From Piscinibacterium candidicorallinum (GTDB lineage Bacteria; Pseudomonadota; Gammaproteobacteria; Burkholderiales; Burkholderiaceae_C): a stretch of 64,000 nt of DNA. A program made the translations under genes and the position numbers. Shown in pieces: positions 47,847 to 57,600 of this stretch; positions within the stretch are counted from its first letter, which is position 1, and each line of letters begins with the position of its first letter. Location: NCBI RefSeq assembly GCF_047549485.1, contig NZ_CP180191.1:2666001-2730000 (forward strand), given 5' to 3'. The notes under the pieces are model-generated. The model saw only the letters and a program-made list of their open reading frames with translations, made no database searches and was not told where the DNA came from.

Positions 47847-49961
47847 CTATGCAGCGTTGTCGCCCTGCATGAGTCGCTCGTATTGCAGGCACAGGTAGTT
47901 CGCTCGCAGTAGCAGCTCCCCAATGGCCACATCCTGGCCCAGCGCCGCGCGAAAGGCCGTGAGGCCAGAATCGGCCAAGCGATCGGCGTACGGCATCAGC
48001 GCGCTCAATGCGCTTTGAGCCTGCTCCGACGCCAAACCTCTCTCAGCGCTTCGCTGGAGTTCATGTCGCAGATCCAGCAAGCCACGATGCGCGCTTGGCA
48101 CAAGCTCAGGCATGTGAGTCGTTACATCTCGCGTGGGAATCCATCGCTTCAACCGTTCAACCACTGAAGCGGCCATTCCTTGCTTTGGCGCATCATCAAA
48201 GTGAAGCGCGTCAACGGGGCTTTCAGTTGCGGCGGGTCGCACAAGGCTCAGAGGCTCAGCCGCGACACCGCCTTGGCTGGACGGCCGCAGACGCGCGATC
48301 ACCAGCGTTCCAGGCACCAGGTCCGACGGCGCCAGTCGCTCCACTCGCTCGATGGCATGGCGGGTGTACTCGTTGAACGATATCTCGGCGGAAAGGGTCC
48401 GCCTTGCACTATCCAGAAGGGGCCAGACGAGAACCTGTCGCGCGTCATCGAAACGGGCATCGCCGAACTTTGCGGGCTGGAGTGCCACCCAGTCCTTCAT
48501 AGGATCGGGCTCGGACAGCAGGCTCACGCGGTGTTCGCTGCGTGCACTCAACATATCAGCCCATGACGACCACGGCTTCAAATGCTGCACCAGGGTTTCG
48601 GGGTCCAGAGGGAGCACGCTCACGCTGGTACTGTCCGACGCGGAAAGACGTCCTGTGTCGTTGGTTTGGGCTCCTATAAGCGACACGCGACGGCCGGTAG
48701 TCTGCGCCGGCGCACCCAGCCCGGTCCAGGGACCGGCGGCCTTGTAGCGCGCGACGGGATTGAATCCTCTCTGATTTTCTGGGCGTGCATCGGTGCAGGA
48801 CATGAAAGCCTGCTCGTCAGGCGACCAAAAGATCATGGTCAGTCCGACGTAGCCGGCGGGTGAGCGCCAGGCGTGTGCACCAAGCCCGTACAGCTCGAGC
48901 GACGTGGATGCCTCATAACGCGATCGTGCACGTCCGACCCATTTCGTCGGCATAGCGCCCTGGGCCGCGGCCGAGTCCAACGCACACACCAGTGCGAGCG
49001 CAATGCTGATCTCGTCGAACAATCGCAACTCATCAGCGCCTCCAGCGCGTTCGAGCAACAGTTCGACATGGTCGGCAATCCTTCGCGTCATCAAGGCCAG
49101 GCGGTGATACTCCGCGCCTTGTGCCCAGACAGCCAACGTCGAGTAGCGCTCATGAATGCCGCGCGACAAATGCGCCAAGCCAAGCTCGACGGACTCAGTA
49201 AAGATCTTGCGCAGGGATGCGCGTAGTCGAGCTCGCGACTCCTCTAGATTCGAATCGCGCGTCTCTGGTAGGGCATGATCCTTCCCCAGGTCGAGCGACT
49301 GTGTACGTTGCCGCACGGTGGGGTCGGGCGGCGTGAGCGCGCGACCATGAGCACGCTGGAAAGCAAGCACCGCGGCTACGCGATACTTTTCAATCTGTGC
49401 GAGATCCGCGTCGGCAATGAGCGCATCGAGTCCACCGCCCATATAACGAAGCGTGAGTCGCGGGCGCTGAAATGCGAGCACCAGATACTGCTCGCCCGAG
49501 ACCGAGAGCGCATGTTCAGGCTCGAGATCTTGGACGTACTGCCATGCCCAGCGATAGCCAGCCTTCCCAGCATGGCGTACTAGCTCTGCTGCAGACAGGT
49601 CAAGCAGCGCCGCTCGCAGCGGGCCGATCGCATCATCAGCAGACTCTTGACTCGGCCCTACCTGCTCAGCCGGTGGCTGCAGCGCCTGTTGGAGACCCAT
49701 CGCAGCCGCCAGGATGTGTTGGCAGATACCGCTCGCCGGACAGTCGCAGTGGGCATGGGCGGGGCCGCGATGATCGAAGCGGATGCGCTGCGCTCCGAAG
49801 CTCACGACCAACTCTGCTGCCCCCTGCTCGATGATCTCGACTTTCTGCTGCTCCAGTTCCTTACGGGCACGACGCACCAGGCCTCGGTTGGCCAGTGCCA
49901 CATAGGATTCGTCATCAAAGCGCGCAAGCAGTGCGCTGAGCTGGTCAACGACCGAACTCAC
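47847..49961 (-). CDS. SWIM zinc-finger protein (YehQ-like)
   Basis: 704 residues from GTG 49961, which overlaps the VWA stop by 4 bases (GTGA) with AGGTGA upstream. The N-terminal zinc module has the CxC...CxH signature, CDCPASGICQHI near residue 75, in the SWIM style that binds DNA or protein. The remaining 600 residues are a mostly helical/beta region (PTKWVGRARSRYEASTSLELYGLGAHAW, LEFRHELQR-like tail LLDLRHELQRSAERG) shared with YehQ-type proteins. Last gene of the DUF4132-MoxR-DUF5682-VWA operon, so it is likely part of that complex. Its biochemical role is unknown. Confidence 0.82.
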   Translation of the reverse strand: MSSVVDQLSALLARFDDESYVALANRGLVRRARKELEQQKVEIIEQGAAELVVSFGAQRIRFDHRGPAHAHCDCPASGICQHILAAAMGLQQALQPPAEQVGPSQESADDAIGPLRAALLDLSAAELVRHAGKAGYRWAWQYVQDLEPEHALSVSGEQYLVLAFQRPRLTLRYMGGGLDALIADADLAQIEKYRVAAVLAFQRAHGRALTPPDPTVRQRTQSLDLGKDHALPETRDSNLEESRARLRASLRKIFTESVELGLAHLSRGIHERYSTLAVWAQGAEYHRLALMTRRIADHVELLLERAGGADELRLFDEISIALALVCALDSAAAQGAMPTKWVGRARSRYEASTSLELYGLGAHAWRSPAGYVGLTMIFWSPDEQAFMSCTDARPENQRGFNPVARYKAAGPWTGLGAPAQTTGRRVSLIGAQTNDTGRLSASDSTSVSVLPLDPETLVQHLKPWSSWADMLSARSEHRVSLLSEPDPMKDWVALQPAKFGDARFDDARQVLVWPLLDSARRTLSAEISFNEYTRHAIERVERLAPSDLVPGTLVIARLRPSSQGGVAAEPLSLVRPAATESPVDALHFDDAPKQGMAASVVERLKRWIPTRDVTTHMPELVPSAHRGLLDLRHELQRSAERGLASEQAQSALSALMPYADRLADSGLTAFRAALGQDVAIGELLLRANYLCLQYERLMQGDNAA

Positions 49962-51079
49962 GAAATCACCTTGACCAGCCAGTGGGCCAGCTTCTGCGGC
50001 GTGAGGGCGGCGATCTCCATACCGCAAGCGGCTAGGCGCTCGGCCATCTGACGGTCGTAAACGGGATGCGCCTGGCTGTCGAGCGAGGCCAGTCCAAGCA
50101 GCTTGACGCGGGCTTCGGCCAGCTTCTTCACCGCACGCACCAATTCGCTGGGCGGGGCGCCCTCACAAAAGTCAGTCACTAGCACAAGTACAGAGCGATG
50201 CGGATTCTCAACGAGTTGGGTGCAATAGCGGACCGCTTGCGCAATGTCGGTGCCACCGCCAAGCTGCACACGCATTAGCGTCTCAACCGGATCATCGGCG
50301 TGGCCAGAAAGGTCCACGACGCTGGTATCAAACACCACAATGCGCACTCGGAAGGCGGGAAGCGCTGCAAGGATGCCCGCCATGACTGCGCTGTGGATCA
50401 CCGAGTCGGCCATGCTGCCGCTCTGATCCACACACAGGATGATGTCCCAAGGAAGGCGACGCGTATTCCGTTCAAAGAAGCGCAGCTGTTCGATTACGAG
50501 TTGGCCCCGCTCGCGATCGAAGTGCTTCAAGTTCTTGCGGATGGTGCCTTTGGCATCGAAGTTCTGGACGATCGCCATCGGTGAGTGGCGAAAGCGGTTC
50601 AGTCGCCCGGACAGGGCCTGTCGAACCTCCGGCTCAAGCTGACGGCGGATTTCCTCGACCACCTGGCGAATGATCCGTCGCGCCAAATGCAGCACATCAC
50701 CCTTCAAGTGGCCACGCAGCGAAAGCAATGTACGCAGCAATTGTTGGTTCGGCTCGAGGCGCTCAAGCGTCTTCGGGTCGGTCACCAGTTCTGTCAGTCC
50801 ATACCGGTCTAGGGCATGCTTCTCGATGATCTCGACCGTCTCCTGCGGAAACAGCTCTCGAACCTCGCCAAGCCAGGTCACGAGGGAGACCTGAGACGGA
50901 TCCAGCGATCCCGGAGCGGTACCGTCACGTAAGCCGCGACCTTTGTACTCACGCCCATAGAGGTAATCTAGGGCCCGGTCCATGCGGGCACTGGTGCCCT
51001 GCAAGCCGTTCGCCTGATTTGGCAAACCCTGTTCGGCATACTTTCCAAGCACCAGACGCCAGCGCGACAGGTCCTTCAT
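49958..51079 (-). CDS. VWA-domain protein (YehP-like)
   Basis: 373 residues from ATG 51079, overlapping the DUF5682 stop by 4 bases (ATGA). A helical N-terminus of about 190 residues precedes a von Willebrand A domain with a complete MIDAS: DQSGSMADS near 215, GGGTD near 275 and TDFCEG near 305. VWA proteins of this type partner MoxR AAA ATPases, which remodel a metal-dependent target. The MoxR gene is two genes upstream in the same operon. Matches E. coli YehP in length and order. Confidence 0.9.
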   Translation of the reverse strand: MKDLSRWRLVLGKYAEQGLPNQANGLQGTSARMDRALDYLYGREYKGRGLRDGTAPGSLDPSQVSLVTWLGEVRELFPQETVEIIEKHALDRYGLTELVTDPKTLERLEPNQQLLRTLLSLRGHLKGDVLHLARRIIRQVVEEIRRQLEPEVRQALSGRLNRFRHSPMAIVQNFDAKGTIRKNLKHFDRERGQLVIEQLRFFERNTRRLPWDIILCVDQSGSMADSVIHSAVMAGILAALPAFRVRIVVFDTSVVDLSGHADDPVETLMRVQLGGGTDIAQAVRYCTQLVENPHRSVLVLVTDFCEGAPPSELVRAVKKLAEARVKLLGLASLDSQAHPVYDRQMAERLAACGMEIAALTPQKLAHWLVKVIS

Positions 51080-53556
51080 GGGCTCACCCACGCGCCAAGC
51101 CCATCGGCTTGCAAAACATCCAACAGCTGCTGAGTCACCAAAAGATTCGCTTGGACTTGTTCGGCCGACACGTCGTAGCGAACCAATCTGCCTAAGGTGG
51201 CTGCGTCGTGCAGGCTCGCCACGGCGTGCGCGATCCGGTCCGTCTCCTTCGGGGTCATTTCGGCGAAGGCCAATCGGAGTTCGGGCAGATTGGCCACGAA
51301 ATCGGCTTCATCCCAGCTGGCGAGCAGACGATCCAGGACAGACAGCAATGCGGGCTGCTGCCATGCAGCCTCACGCGCGGTCTGCAACAGCCCACCAAGA
51401 AAGGACACTGCGTCGCGCGGGGCGATCAGCCCATTGAGGTGGCCATCAAGCGCTGTGCCAAGTGCTGTATCGGACAGCCGACCTGCTCCATAGGAGAGGC
51501 CAGCGGCGGCGCCACGTACGAACGCCGAGTCGTTGCCGGTGGACAGCTCTTCTATGAGCGCCCAGTACAGCGCGTCATCCAGGTGCTTCCCCGCCTCACT
51601 GGCAAGCAGTTCTCGCAGTCTCGCCAGACCGGCCACCACCTCACGCCCATCCCCAGATGCGCCCCGCAGTCCGCGCCCAAGGTAGATCGCGCGTTCATAG
51701 GCAGATTTAAGCAGCGGCTGCAGCTCATCGATGCCGCGCGCCTCCAACGGCTCACGTGACTCCCACAACAAACCGAGCGAACCGGCTGCCGCGGCCACAG
51801 TCTCGAACTGCGCATCTGAGGCCATCACCGCAGCAAGCGTGCCGCAGACCTTGGGTACGTGGTCATGCAATCCAAGTACGCAGGCCTGTGCGAGAAGCGC
51901 GACGGCCCCTTTTGCGTGACGCGGCTCGGCGCCAGACTCAAAGCGCTCAAGCCGCTCGGCGAAGCGCGCTGCGACCGCCAAAGGCACCGTGGTGCCGTAC
52001 ACCGATGCTTCGACCAGCGCCGCCTCGGTCGCCGCCGAATGCGTGTAGTCCCAGTGCTCCTGCAGCCGCTCAAGTCCGAGACCGTTAACAAAGTCGGGGC
52101 CAGCGCTGCGGTGCGCCAAAGGGACACCCAGGAGTCCAAGGCCATGGAACAAGCGGCTGGTGATGCGGTGCTCCGGGCGGCGGTAGATATCAAGCACTGC
52201 ACGACGCGGCTCAGAATCATCGATTTTCAGCCGCTGGCGCCGGGCGCGGTACTCGAAATCCCGCACCAGAGGTGGCGTACTTGCGCCAGGCGGCACTTTG
52301 CCCATGACTTGCCCACTGAGCATGCGCCGCGCCACGCTCAGAACGAGCGCACCATCGGCGTCTGCGTCTCCCTTGACGAAGCAGCTCGTTACCGCATCGA
52401 GCACATCGTCGCGGACCGGCGCAGCGCGCTGTCGCAACACCGCGAGCCTCAGCGCTTGTTCATAAGCGGCACCCAGAGCAGGCATGGGCAGCGCCAAGCC
52501 ATGCCGGGTGCGCAGCTCCATGGCGATATCGAACAGCATGGACAGCGCAAGCTCCTGCCGTACTCGCACACCAGCTTGAGCGCCGCCCTTCTCGCCTTTC
52601 AGCATGCGGTCCCACAATTGCTGCTGCCAGGCTGGCGACGTCATCCCCGCCGCATAGCCGTTCAGCCGGTCAAGGCGGTCCTGACCGTAACGGATCAGGG
52701 CGGCTGCCTCGTCGCTGACTGTGCTACGTGAGATCGAGGGCCGTTGTTTAACCTTGCGATCAATCAGCTCAGGCAGTGCCACGGCGTGGAATCCACCGAC
52801 CACGGCCAACACCGGGCCGTCGCTCGGTTGACGGCGCTCCAGTGCTTGACGGATGTGCCAAGCCATCTCGTCTTCGCGTGCCAGCGTGCCATCCGCTTGA
52901 AGTTCGTTGTCCGTGCATTCCACGCGCGCCAGGAAGCAATAGGCGGCCATGTTGAGCACGTGCTCTTCGAGAGTTCGCTCCATCGCGGGTACCTCAAACA
53001 GGTGCTCCCACAACTCCTCATGATCTCGGCAACCCAGCTGAGTCGCCAGCGCAGAGAGATATCGACTGCGTCGGTAGTGACGTTCGTCAAGGAGCGACTG
53101 AGCGTCGACGTCACCTTCGTCTGGCTCAATCTGGCACTGCTCAGCATGATCAAGATCGATGAACCGGGCCGGTATGCCCTGATCCTGGGCGAATCGAAGC
53201 GCCACCAACTCTGGCGAGTGATCGCAGAACGGGTAGTAGGCAGCGCGGCGCCGCGCCGGCTCTTCGCCCTGCGGCTTGAACACGGCATACGTGTAGATCG
53301 CCAGTGGCATTCGCGCTTCTGGATGCACCAGCGTCGGAATGAGCGGGTCGAAGCTGCGTGGACCTTCGACGAGCACAGCGCAGGGCCGTACCGTCGCCAG
53401 CCAGCGTCTTAGCTGCCATGCACAAGCTGGACTGTGATGCCGCACTGGAAACAGCACCAGCTCGGGTCCGACCAGCCGGCTGCCCAGCGCGCGCACCGCC
53501 TCCGACGTAGGGAGCATTGTGCTGTTCAGCTCAACGATCGAGTTCACGACGCGCAT
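51076..53556 (-). CDS. DUF5682-family protein (YehM-like)
   Basis: Up to 826 residues. The start is uncertain: ATG 53556 overlaps the MoxR gene by 26 bases, ATG 53517 (813 residues) fits the family N-terminus better. Near the start, FPVRHHSPACAWQLRRWL and VLVEGPRSFDPLI resemble the TraB/ChaN-like pattern of DUF5682; AVVGGFHAVALPEL follows near 270. The second half is a helical repeat region with many Leu/Ala positions. Biochemistry is unknown; DUF5682 is associated with MoxR-VWA operons. Translation is coupled to both neighbours. Confidence 0.86.
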   Translation of the reverse strand: MRVVNSIVELNSTMLPTSEAVRALGSRLVGPELVLFPVRHHSPACAWQLRRWLATVRPCAVLVEGPRSFDPLIPTLVHPEARMPLAIYTYAVFKPQGEEPARRRAAYYPFCDHSPELVALRFAQDQGIPARFIDLDHAEQCQIEPDEGDVDAQSLLDERHYRRSRYLSALATQLGCRDHEELWEHLFEVPAMERTLEEHVLNMAAYCFLARVECTDNELQADGTLAREDEMAWHIRQALERRQPSDGPVLAVVGGFHAVALPELIDRKVKQRPSISRSTVSDEAAALIRYGQDRLDRLNGYAAGMTSPAWQQQLWDRMLKGEKGGAQAGVRVRQELALSMLFDIAMELRTRHGLALPMPALGAAYEQALRLAVLRQRAAPVRDDVLDAVTSCFVKGDADADGALVLSVARRMLSGQVMGKVPPGASTPPLVRDFEYRARRQRLKIDDSEPRRAVLDIYRRPEHRITSRLFHGLGLLGVPLAHRSAGPDFVNGLGLERLQEHWDYTHSAATEAALVEASVYGTTVPLAVAARFAERLERFESGAEPRHAKGAVALLAQACVLGLHDHVPKVCGTLAAVMASDAQFETVAAAAGSLGLLWESREPLEARGIDELQPLLKSAYERAIYLGRGLRGASGDGREVVAGLARLRELLASEAGKHLDDALYWALIEELSTGNDSAFVRGAAAGLSYGAGRLSDTALGTALDGHLNGLIAPRDAVSFLGGLLQTAREAAWQQPALLSVLDRLLASWDEADFVANLPELRLAFAEMTPKETDRIAHAVASLHDAATLGRLVRYDVSAEQVQANLLVTQQLLDVLQADGLGAWVSP

Positions 53557-54634
53557 CGAGCACGCGCTTCCACTGGGCGTTGCGCTGGGCTCTCTGCTTG
53601 ATCACCACATCAAAATAGTGACGCAGTTTCTTGCCGTCCTCGGGGTTGTCCTTGAGCACGGTACCAATGAGTTGACGCGCTACATGGTCGCCGCCCACCG
53701 TTCCGTCGCCGAAGTAGTGTGCATCCAGGCAAGCCGCATAGCCCACGGACACCGCTTCGGCGGATGACATCACCGCCGTGGGTTTCTCGAGAACCACACC
53801 CTCGCTGGTCACGCCCTGCCGCAGGTCGTTGAATGCAGTCACGAGCAGGTCCACGACGTCCGGACTGAACTCGACATCGACCTGTGCACGACTCAGTAGC
53901 GCCTCGGTTTGCTCCCGCACCAGCAGTGTCTCGAGCTTGCGGTCAGTGATGGGGCGCACAGTCTCGAAATTGAAACGGCGCTTGAGCGCACTCGACATCT
54001 CGTGCACGCCGCGGTCTCGGATGTTCGCTGTGGCCAACACATTGAAGCCGCGCTGTGCAAACACGGTGGCGTCCTCGCCATCGAGCTCTGGCACGTGCAA
54101 CACTTTTTCGGATAGCAGGCTGATCAGGCTGTCCTGAATTTCGGGCTGCACACGAGTCACTTCCTCGAAACGGCACAACGTTCCAGCGCGCATCGCCTCG
54201 TACATCGGCCCGCCCACCAACGCACGCGGTGTTGGCCCTTCAGCCAGAAGGAGCGCGTAGTTCCACGAGTACTTGATCTGATCTTCGGTCGTACCCGCAG
54301 TCCCCTGGATGATGCAGATCGAGTTGCCACTGATTGCAGCGGCCAGCAATTCGGAGAGCATGGACTTCGCCGTGCCTGGCTCGCCCACCAGTAACAAACC
54401 GCGATCACTCATCAGCGTGACAATGCAACGGTCGATCAGCGCGTCGTCGCCGTAGAACTTGCGCCGTACACCCAGCTTGTCATCTCCGAGGATGAAGCGG
54501 CGCACCGCCAGTGGCGACAGTCGCCAACCCTGAGGTCGCGCAGTGGCATCCTTTTCTCGCAGTCGCGCCAGCTCTTCGGCGTGCACGTGCTCAGCAGGAG
54601 CACGCAAGACCGCAGGAGACCCAGTAGGTGACAT
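53531..54634 (-). CDS. MoxR-family AAA+ ATPase (YehL-like)
   Basis: 367 residues from ATG 54634, one base after the DUF4132 stop, with GTGAG upstream; the frame stays open to 54691. Walker A LLVGEPGTAKS, Walker B LCRFEEVTRV (Glu in place of a strict Asp pair, as in MoxR relatives), sensor 1 VLATANIRDRG, Arg-finger region SALKRRFNFE and a C-terminal lid domain. MoxR ATPases act as chaperones that help assemble or remodel complexes with VWA partners, here the gene two downstream. Cytoplasmic. Confidence 0.93.
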   Translation of the reverse strand: MSPTGSPAVLRAPAEHVHAEELARLREKDATARPQGWRLSPLAVRRFILGDDKLGVRRKFYGDDALIDRCIVTLMSDRGLLLVGEPGTAKSMLSELLAAAISGNSICIIQGTAGTTEDQIKYSWNYALLLAEGPTPRALVGGPMYEAMRAGTLCRFEEVTRVQPEIQDSLISLLSEKVLHVPELDGEDATVFAQRGFNVLATANIRDRGVHEMSSALKRRFNFETVRPITDRKLETLLVREQTEALLSRAQVDVEFSPDVVDLLVTAFNDLRQGVTSEGVVLEKPTAVMSSAEAVSVGYAACLDAHYFGDGTVGGDHVARQLIGTVLKDNPEDGKKLRHYFDVVIKQRAQRNAQWKRVLDARRELDR

Positions 54635-54635
54635 G

Positions 54636-57600
54636 TCAGTACTCACTTTTCTTCTGCCAGTCAGCGTCGTATCCCGTGCCCTCGGCAGCAATGAGACGCA
54701 GATCGTTGTAGCACTCGGAAAGCAGTACCTTTGGCACTTTGGATAAGGTCAGCCGCCCGCGATGCCAGCTCGAGTTGTCAGCCGTGCTGGCAAATGACAT
54801 GTTCAACAGGGCCACCGTGCGATTCTCTTCGGGCAAGCCGTTGCCCGTGAACTCGAGCACCGCCTGAAGCCCGAGCGTCGGGAAGCGCTTTTCGTAGACG
54901 TGGAACCAACCCGCGTCCTCAGCAGGCCCTCGTGTGTAACCAAGTTTCAACGCACGGCCGCGCAACGCAAAAGCTTCAACCAAGTAGCCCTCGAAGTCTT
55001 TGATTGCGTCATTGCCAGCCTTCGACTCAGGCAAGGCGTAGTGGCCTTTGCCAAGCTGCTGGAACAGCGGCTTGATCTCGTAATCCACAAGGTGCTGCTG
55101 CCAAGCCGAGACAGCTTCGGCATCGAGCAAAGAGTCGTGCGCCAGGCGTACCCGCGCCCCCACTTCCAGTTCGACTGCGTTGTCTTCATTGTCAGTCAGG
55201 GTGCCGTCGTCGAGCGGTCGAAACGTCCGGCTTGCCCTGCCGTCCATGAGCTCCACCCACACGAGCCGTTGTACGAGGTGGCGAAGCACTGGATGCTGTT
55301 GCAAGTAGGCAGTCCAATCGGTGGCAGGCCACTCACGCTCAGTGCACAACGCTTCGTAGAGGCGATCGGTTTGCAGATCGACAATGCTCTTGAGCTCCTT
55401 CTTTGCCGCAGCGAAGGCCTTTTTGGCTTCCTTGGCTTGCTCAGCGTCGTCGTCCTGCCGTGGTTCTGGCAGTGCAGCGATCTTCTTGCCATCGGGGTTG
55501 AATAGCTCGACCTTGAAATCGGGGAGCAGGCGTGCTGTGAAACTCCGCGTCCCGTAGGAGAGTTCAAGCGTGCCTGTCTCGTCGAAGCCAGCCGACGGCA
55601 CGGTACGGTCGGCCAGCTCCGGAAGCGTCCAGCCCTTGCGCTCTGCCAGTGCCTCGGCCTGGCGGGTGGCCTCTTCCTGAAAACTTTTGGTACGGAAGCG
55701 GCTGCCGATGGAGAGCATCAGCTGCGTGGCGCTGGGGTGGTCGATCCAAGCCAGCATGGCAATTAGCGCCTTGCCTTGGGAGGCTCTGGAGCCATACCAC
55801 TCCTTGAGGTAACGCTGCGTTGGCCCGGCTGCACGCTCGCGTGCACAGGCCGCTGCCACTGCGAGCACGCCTTTGGCACCGGTCGCAGAGCCGGCCGGCT
55901 GGCGAAGCTGGGCGGGCAGATAGGCGGCGGTCAACTCTTCCACGGACTTGCCTAGATTCGGGCTGTCCTGGTAGTACTGGGGGTAACTTGCCATCGACGC
56001 AAACGTGCTCTGTGCCAACCCTTGTGCACGTTGCATCGCCTCCTCGGGCGAGACTGGCCTCACGTCCTCACGCAGCCAGGTTTCCAGCACGAATTGTCCG
56101 AACATCTCTCGGTCGCGTGCATCAAACATCTCGCAATACTTGCGTAGCACGGCATTGGGCTCGGGCGACTTGTTCTTCACGGCCTGCACGATCATCCAAC
56201 GCAAGACATCGGACGGCACCGGTACACCACTTTCCGCCCATCGAACTTCGGGCAGTGCGCTCCACGGAAAGAAGTCCAGATCCTTGGGAATGCCTTTGGC
56301 AAGCGACTTGGCTGCCTCAATAGCCAGCGCGTTGCGGTCAAGATACTTTTCGACGGGTTGGCCGAGCGCCTGCAGCGCGTCAAGCATGGCCCCCTTAGCG
56401 ACGTCTTGCTTCTCCTTGGCGACCGCTTTCTCCAGCGCCTCGACGGCTGGTGCATAACGCAGCCGACCTAGCCAGTTCGCAGCGACCGCACGTGTCTCAG
56501 CCTTCCCGTCGGAAAGGGCTGCAATGATGCGCTCCTCCTTGCCCGGATGATTCTGCAAGGCTTCCTGAGCGGGACCTCGATCAGTCTTGCCCGAGCCCAG
56601 CGCCAGTGTGAATAGCGCATTGATGGCGGCCGCCGGCGGCTTGGGCAGCGTAGCGATGGCACGGAACAACCCTGTTCGGCTGAATGAGTAGTCCTTGATG
56701 GTGTCATGCAGCAGCGCCTGCAGCACCATCTCAAGGTGGCATGCGAAGAACGGCCATACATCTTCGCTTGGCCAATCTGCAGCGAAGGGATCACCCCATG
56801 CGCGACAGTAGTTTCGCAACAGCGCCTGGCCTTTGTACCCCGCGTCGTCAAGCATGCAAGACAACTCGAGCAAACTGGGCTTCCCGTAGCGGCGATGAGC
56901 GGCGTCAAAGACGCGTGTCGCCGCATACTCGAGCATGCCGTCGTGCGACACAGCTATTCCAAAGAACAGCATGACCTTGAACAGCGCAACGGGACTGACG
57001 CCGTCGATCTCAACCAGCTTCAACGTGGGCTGCTCCACGTGGCTCCAACCGCGCCTGTCGTTCTGCTTGCGCTTTGGCGGCTTTGGCTGCCCCGAGGCCA
57101 AGTAATCCTGTAAAGCCTGCTCGTCTGCAGCTGTAAACAACTCTTCCAGGCGCAAGGGGTACTTATGCCCCTGAGCCATCATGCGCGCGTGGTGTTCGCG
57201 GCTGGTTGCGTTGGAGCGGGTGATCGACTCACCGATCTCCTTCCACAGTCGATCCAGCGCCTCTTTAGGAACATGGCAGTTGGCTGCCGACCAATCGATG
57301 CGCGGCGGGGTGACCTCGTAGTCCTCCCTGCCCTCTTCGGCAACCTGCAAGCCAGCATCCCACTCCGCAACAAGGGCCTGCACCGACGGCGCCTTGTCTT
57401 GCGCCGCGACTTCGCGAGCGAAGGACGTGTCGGCAGCGTCACCCCGCTTCGAGGCGAATTGCTGAAGCAGCCGCAGTGCATGCAATCGCTGCTCGGGCTT
57501 GCCGTGGACAGCCAGCTCGCGTAGCGGCGCTGACGTGTGGATGCCACAGCGTCGCAGGAGCGCCTCCGCCGGCATGCGCACCTGCTTGCTACTAGCCACA

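Noticed and set aside
47488..47898. Plus-strand frames in the interval between the RTX and SWIM genes
   Set aside because: No ribosome site, basic low-complexity sequence, and they run into the SWIM gene on the other strand.
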